Shown: in pieces, positions 6,932 to 10,234 of the stretch | Numbering within the stretch: position 1 is the stretch's first letter | How the letters are laid out: each line of letters starts with the position of its first letter | DNA from: Candidatus Goldiibacteriota bacterium | GTDB lineage: Bacteria > Oederibacteriota > PGYV01 > DSYL01 | Assembly (NCBI GenBank): GCA_026418955.1 | Contig: JAOAAI010000126.1 | Span: 1-10,234 of the forward strand | Length of the DNA stretch: 10,234 nucleotides | Reading direction: 5' to 3' | The notes under the pieces: model-generated | Databases searched by the model: none | Seen by the model: only the letters and a program-made list of their open reading frames with translations | Told to the model about the DNA's origin: nothing | Made by a program: the position numbers and the translations under genes

Positions 6932-8119
6932 TTAATTTTTAATAAAAAAAGGAAATAACTCCCAGCCCTTTTCAAATTTTATATTAGAATTCTTTTTAAT
7001 TTCTCGTTCACTCAATATGTTAATAGGATTTTCAACTTCTTTTGTTGAATTGTATATAAAAAAAGGAACAGGTTCGTCTGTATGAGTCCTTACCTCTATC
7101 GGTGTTGCATGATCGGATGTTATCATTAATTTAAAATTACCAAATTTTTTCATACCTTCAAATATAGGACCTACAACTTCACTATCAAATAATTCTATGG
7201 CTTTAATTTTACCTTGAATATCTCCATTGTGTCCCATTTCATCAGTTGCTTCTATATGTAAATACACAAAATCCTTTTTTTTCAATGCTCTTAAAGCATA
7301 TTCAACTTTGCCTTTAAAATTAGTGTCTATATAGCCGGTAACACCAGGAACATTTATTACCTCTAGTCCCATGCATAATCCTATTCCATTTACAAGATCA
7401 ACAGCGGATATTACAGCCCCTTCCATACCATATGTGTCTTTTAATTTAGGAAGTTCAAGTTTTTTGCCTTGACCCCATAACCATATCATATTTGCAGGTG
7501 GTTTCCCCTCAGCACGCCTTTGAATATTTATTTCGTGACCTTCTAATAATAATTGTGAATCCTTCATCATTTGAATTAAAAAAGAACTTTTAGTACCTTT
7601 TGGAAAATGTTTCTCTATCTCTTGCCCATAAATATCATGCGGAGCAACAGCTTTAATATTTTCTCCACCTTTCATAACCATTATATGTCTATAACTCTTT
7701 CCAGGATAAAATTTGACATCTTTGCTTCCTAGTTTATTATCTATAAGCTTAATCAATTCTTTGGCTTCCTTGGTTGTTATATGTCCTGCACTGTAATCCA
7801 TCATTATTCCATCTTTTACATAAACCAAGTTACATCTAAATGCAACTTCATTCTGTTTTAATTCAATACCAAGATTTGCCGCCTCCATTGCAGCTCTTCC
7901 AGTATAATATTTATGTGGGTCATAACCTAGGATTGCTAAATTGCCTACATCAGAACCAAAAGGTAATCCATCACATAGTGGTTTTACCATTCCGCATATA
8001 CTTTTTCTAAAAATAAAATCCATATTAGGTTTGTTTGCTGCCTCTAATGGTGTTTTATTTCCAATTTCAGCTATAGGTCTATCAGCCATACCATCGGCTA
8101 AAAGAATTATATATTTCAT
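6932..8119 (-). CDS. apgM: Cofactor-independent phosphoglycerate mutase, archaeal type (ApgM)
   Basis: Interconverts 3-phosphoglycerate and 2-phosphoglycerate without 2,3-bisphosphoglycerate, using a metal-dependent alkaline-phosphatase-fold active site. The 395 residues match the shorter archaeal-type family. Asp9 in LLADGMADRP is a metal ligand, and Ser56 in FGSDVGNLAILGYDP is the serine that carries the phosphate. Further ligands are Asp293 and His297 in ATDEMGHNGD, Asp336-His337 in TSDHATP, and His346 in RTHTDEP. The start is ATG with AGGA eight bases upstream, 48 bp after the TPR gene. Some relatives were first annotated as homoserine kinases because they sit beside thrC and lysC, as here. 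That leaves open a second role in threonine synthesis, although the mutase signature is complete. Confidence 0.93.
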   Translation of the reverse strand: MKYIILLADGMADRPIAEIGNKTPLEAANKPNMDFIFRKSICGMVKPLCDGLPFGSDVGNLAILGYDPHKYYTGRAAMEAANLGIELKQNEVAFRCNLVYVKDGIMMDYSAGHITTKEAKELIKLIDNKLGSKDVKFYPGKSYRHIMVMKGGENIKAVAPHDIYGQEIEKHFPKGTKSSFLIQMMKDSQLLLEGHEINIQRRAEGKPPANMIWLWGQGKKLELPKLKDTYGMEGAVISAVDLVNGIGLCMGLEVINVPGVTGYIDTNFKGKVEYALRALKKKDFVYLHIEATDEMGHNGDIQGKIKAIELFDSEVVGPIFEGMKKFGNFKLMITSDHATPIEVRTHTDEPVPFFIYNSTKEVENPINILSEREIKKNSNIKFEKGWELFPFFIKN

Positions 8120-8139
8120 GATTATATCCTGAAAATTTT

Positions 8140-8156
8140 ATATTTTAATAAAATAT
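8140..8156. repeat. AT-only 17-base palindrome between the TPR gene and apgM
   Basis: ATATTTTAATAAAATAT pairs eight bases on each side of a central A. It lies in the longest gap between genes of the run. With no G:C pairs it would make a poor terminator, and in such AT-rich DNA it may be chance. It could be an mRNA processing site, but nothing shows this. Confidence 0.3.
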
Positions 8157-8167
8157 GATTTTTGAAT

Positions 8168-9310
8168 TTATTTTTCTTCCTCTCCTTCTTCTGGGGTAGG
8201 TTTATCTTCTGGCAATCTTAAATCCTCAACATCTTCTTCTTGTTCTTTTGCTTTTTTCTTTGCTGCGAGTTGTTCTTCTGTTAATTCTGTTTCCTCCTCA
8301 CTTACTTCTTCTCCTTCTTCACCCTCTTCGGCTTTTTTCTTAAACTGAATATGATCCCTAAATGCGAGTCTTAATTGTTTTAACTCTTCAAGTGCATTTT
8401 TTGCATTTACATAATTTTTATCCTTTTCCAGAGCCATTTTATATGCTTTTGTTGCTTCATCAAATTCATTTAGTTTCTGATGAGCTTTACCCAGAGCATA
8501 ATATGCTTCTTTAAAATCAGGATTTAAAAGTATTGCCTTTTTTAAATGTGCCTTGGCTTTTTCGTAAAAACCATTCAATAATAAAGCATTACCGTAATTA
8601 TAGTGTGCACCTGGAAATTTATCATCCATTTTTATTGCTTCTTCAAATTGATTGATTGCTTTTGCAAGTTTTCCCTGCTTTAAATAAACTATTCCTAGAT
8701 TTGTCGCTGCTTCTGCATATTTATTCTGTTTCTCCACTTCTATTGCTTTTTTAAAATTTTTAATTGCATAATCATATAAACCACTATCATAATAAATAAG
8801 CCCTGATTCGTTATATAAAGGCGCAAAATTTGGTTCCTTTTTAATTGCCTCTCTTAATAATAAAATACCATCATCAAATTTTTTTTGTTTTCTATATATT
8901 TTTGCAAGATTCAATGAGGCACGAACAAATGAATAGTTATCATTGTTCAATTTCAAAACTTTTTCATATGCTTCTTCTGCTTTTTTTGTGTCATCCTTAT
9001 ATTTTATTTCATAAGCAACACCTATATTATAATATGCTTCTGCATAATTTGGGTCAGTATGAATTGCTTTTTTATAATAAAAAATTGCATGGTCAATTTG
9101 ATTTAATGCAATATATGCTAGCCCTAGTTTATTATAAGATTTGACAAAATCAGGTTTCATCTTGATCGCTTTTTTGTAAAATTTTATTGCATTTTTATAA
9201 TCTCCAACAAGATATGAATCATATGCATCGTTATAATAATCATAGGCATTTTTTGCGTAGATGATGCATGTAAAAGTAAATATCAATATTAACATTATTA
9301 TTCTTTTCAT
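8168..9310 (-). CDS. Exported TPR-repeat protein with acidic C-terminal tail
   Basis: The 380-residue protein begins with a Sec-type signal peptide (MKRIIMLILIFTFTCIIYA, likely cleaved after residue 19), so it is probably periplasmic or surface-facing. No convincing lipobox surrounds Cys15. About eight tetratricopeptide repeats fill residues 21-299. Examples are NKLGLAYIALNQIDHAIFYY at 60-79 and AYYALGKAHQKLNEFDEATK at 269-288, with the usual A-x-x-x-G/N-x-A-Y and terminal D-P-N/D pattern. A short helix follows, then a highly charged Glu/Lys tail from about 325 to 380 that is probably disordered. TPR arrays are protein-binding scaffolds; the partner is unknown. The start is ATG with an AGGAGG SD that sits beside the thrC stop (9-bp gap), so it is co-translated with thrC although its function seems unrelated to threonine synthesis. 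Confidence 0.9.
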   Translation of the reverse strand: MKRIIMLILIFTFTCIIYAKNAYDYYNDAYDSYLVGDYKNAIKFYKKAIKMKPDFVKSYNKLGLAYIALNQIDHAIFYYKKAIHTDPNYAEAYYNIGVAYEIKYKDDTKKAEEAYEKVLKLNNDNYSFVRASLNLAKIYRKQKKFDDGILLLREAIKKEPNFAPLYNESGLIYYDSGLYDYAIKNFKKAIEVEKQNKYAEAATNLGIVYLKQGKLAKAINQFEEAIKMDDKFPGAHYNYGNALLLNGFYEKAKAHLKKAILLNPDFKEAYYALGKAHQKLNEFDEATKAYKMALEKDKNYVNAKNALEELKQLRLAFRDHIQFKKKAEEGEEGEEVSEEETELTEEQLAAKKKAKEQEEDVEDLRLPEDKPTPEEGEEEK

Positions 9311-9319
9311 TTTATCCTC

Positions 9320-10234
9320 CTATTGTTCTATTATTTTTATAATCTCATTAAAATCAGGAGCAACAACAGTAGGTTTGAATTCAACACTCTTTATAGCTCT
9401 ATCAGGATCTTTTAATCCATGACCAGTTAAAATACAAACAATTTTTATTTTTTTATCTTCTGGAAAATACTTCTTATTTGCATATTTTATTAAACCTGCA
9501 ACAGATGCAGCAGATGCAGGTTCAACAAAAACACCTTCTTTCTCTGCTAATAATTTATATGCTTGTATAATTTCTTCATCAGTTACAGTGTCTATCACAC
9601 CACCCGATTCATCTTTTGCCAAAACTGCTTGTTTCCAGCTAGCAGGATTACCAATTCTAATTGCGGTTGCTATTGTTTCAGGTTTTTCAACCGGCTTACC
9701 TAAGACAATTGGTGCAGCACCAGCTGCCTGAAATCCAAGCAACTTTGGTAATTTCTTTGATTTTCCTTTTTCTTTATATTCTTTATATCCCTTCCAGTAT
9801 GCTGTTATATTACCAGCATTACCTACAGGTATGCAATGAAAATCAGGTGCATCACCTAAAACATCAATTATCTCAAATGCTCCTGTTTTTTGTCCTTCAA
9901 TCCTAAAAGGATTTAAAGAATTAACAAGTTCAATAGGATAATTTTCGCAAATTTTTTTAACCATTTCAAGAGCAACATCAAAATTTCCTTCAACAGCAAT
10001 AACCTTTGCACCATGGATCAACGCTTGGGATAATTTGCCTAAAGCAATATAACCATTAGGTATTATAACATAAGATTTAAGTCCTGCACGCATAGAATAT
10101 GCAGCAGCAGATGCTGAAGTATTTCCAGTTGAAGCACATATTGTTGCCTTTACTCCTTTTTCAAGGGCTTTTGATATAGCAAGGGTCATCCCTCTATCCT
10201 TAAAAGAGCCGGTAGGATTCAAACCCTCATATTT
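9320..10234 (-). CDS. thrC: Threonine synthase (5' end outside window)
   Basis: PLP enzyme converting O-phospho-L-homoserine to L-threonine and phosphate, the last step of the pathway. The frame stays open to the right edge, giving 304 residues and lacking an estimated 45-50 N-terminal ones. Reading from the edge, it starts KYEGLNPTGSFKDRGM, in which partial residue Lys12 is the PLP Schiff-base lysine. STGNTSASAA follows at 35-44, then the phosphate-cradling GNAGN at 138-142 and TGHGLKD at 270-276. A TTG at 10222 could be mistaken for a start, but it lies inside the conserved active-site motif and is not one. The stop is TAG at 9320-9322. This belongs to the short, roughly 350-residue bacterial/archaeal group. 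Its placement with apgM, lysC and cimA links threonine, lysine and isoleucine synthesis. Confidence 0.96.
   Translation of the reverse strand, partial: KYEGLNPTGSFKDRGMTLAISKALEKGVKATICASTGNTSASAAAYSMRAGLKSYVIIPNGYIALGKLSQALIHGAKVIAVEGNFDVALEMVKKICENYPIELVNSLNPFRIEGQKTGAFEIIDVLGDAPDFHCIPVGNAGNITAYWKGYKEYKEKGKSKKLPKLLGFQAAGAAPIVLGKPVEKPETIATAIRIGNPASWKQAVLAKDESGGVIDTVTDEEIIQAYKLLAEKEGVFVEPASAASVAGLIKYANKKYFPEDKKIKIVCILTGHGLKDPDRAIKSVEFKPTVVAPDFNEIIKIIEQ

Noticed and set aside
9252..9310. Lipoprotein signal at Cys15 of the TPR protein
   Set aside because: The residues before the cysteine (F-T-F-T) do not fit a lipobox. Cleavage after Ala19 is more likely.

Overview
The window is AT-rich, bacterial, and almost entirely coding on the minus strand. 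Peptidoglycan synthesis (MurI) and strong Shine-Dalgarno (SD) sequences mark it as a bacterium. An exported TPR protein, a citramalate route to isoleucine, an archaeal-type phosphoglycerate mutase and a DUF362 ferredoxin-like protein suggest an anaerobe, possibly from an uncultured phylum or near the deltaproteobacteria. No marker here fixes the lineage.

Read in the direction of transcription (high to low coordinates), the order is thrC (5' end outside the window), an exported TPR protein, apgM, lysC, an unlisted 55-residue membrane peptide, cimA, a DUF362 double [4Fe-4S] protein, murI, queD, rph and rdgB. Gaps between genes run from 48 bp down to a 4-bp overlap. Several SDs lie on or beside the previous gene's stop codon, so the run behaves like one long, translationally coupled transcription unit. 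I saw no convincing internal promoter or terminator. All three stop codons terminate genes, as expected for the standard bacterial code.

The first half is amino-acid metabolism. LysC opens the aspartate family, ThrC ends the threonine branch, CimA starts threonine-independent isoleucine synthesis from pyruvate and acetyl-CoA, and ApgM connects glycolytic 3-phosphoglycerate and 2-phosphoglycerate. The second half is housekeeping: cell wall (MurI), queuosine precursor (QueD), tRNA 3' trimming (Rph) and nucleotide-pool cleaning (RdgB).

The left edge (1-244) differs. A plus-strand frame open from the edge to a stop at 242-244 looks like the C-terminal end of a DDE/integrase-type transposase. It converges on and overlaps the 3' end of rdgB.

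Three points deserve attention: an in-frame TAA inside the second iron-sulphur motif of the DUF362 gene; a near-perfect SD inside lysC placed to start a separate regulatory (beta) subunit; and the small membrane peptide between lysC and cimA. I found no CRISPR array, RNA gene, defence system or clearly new multi-gene system.
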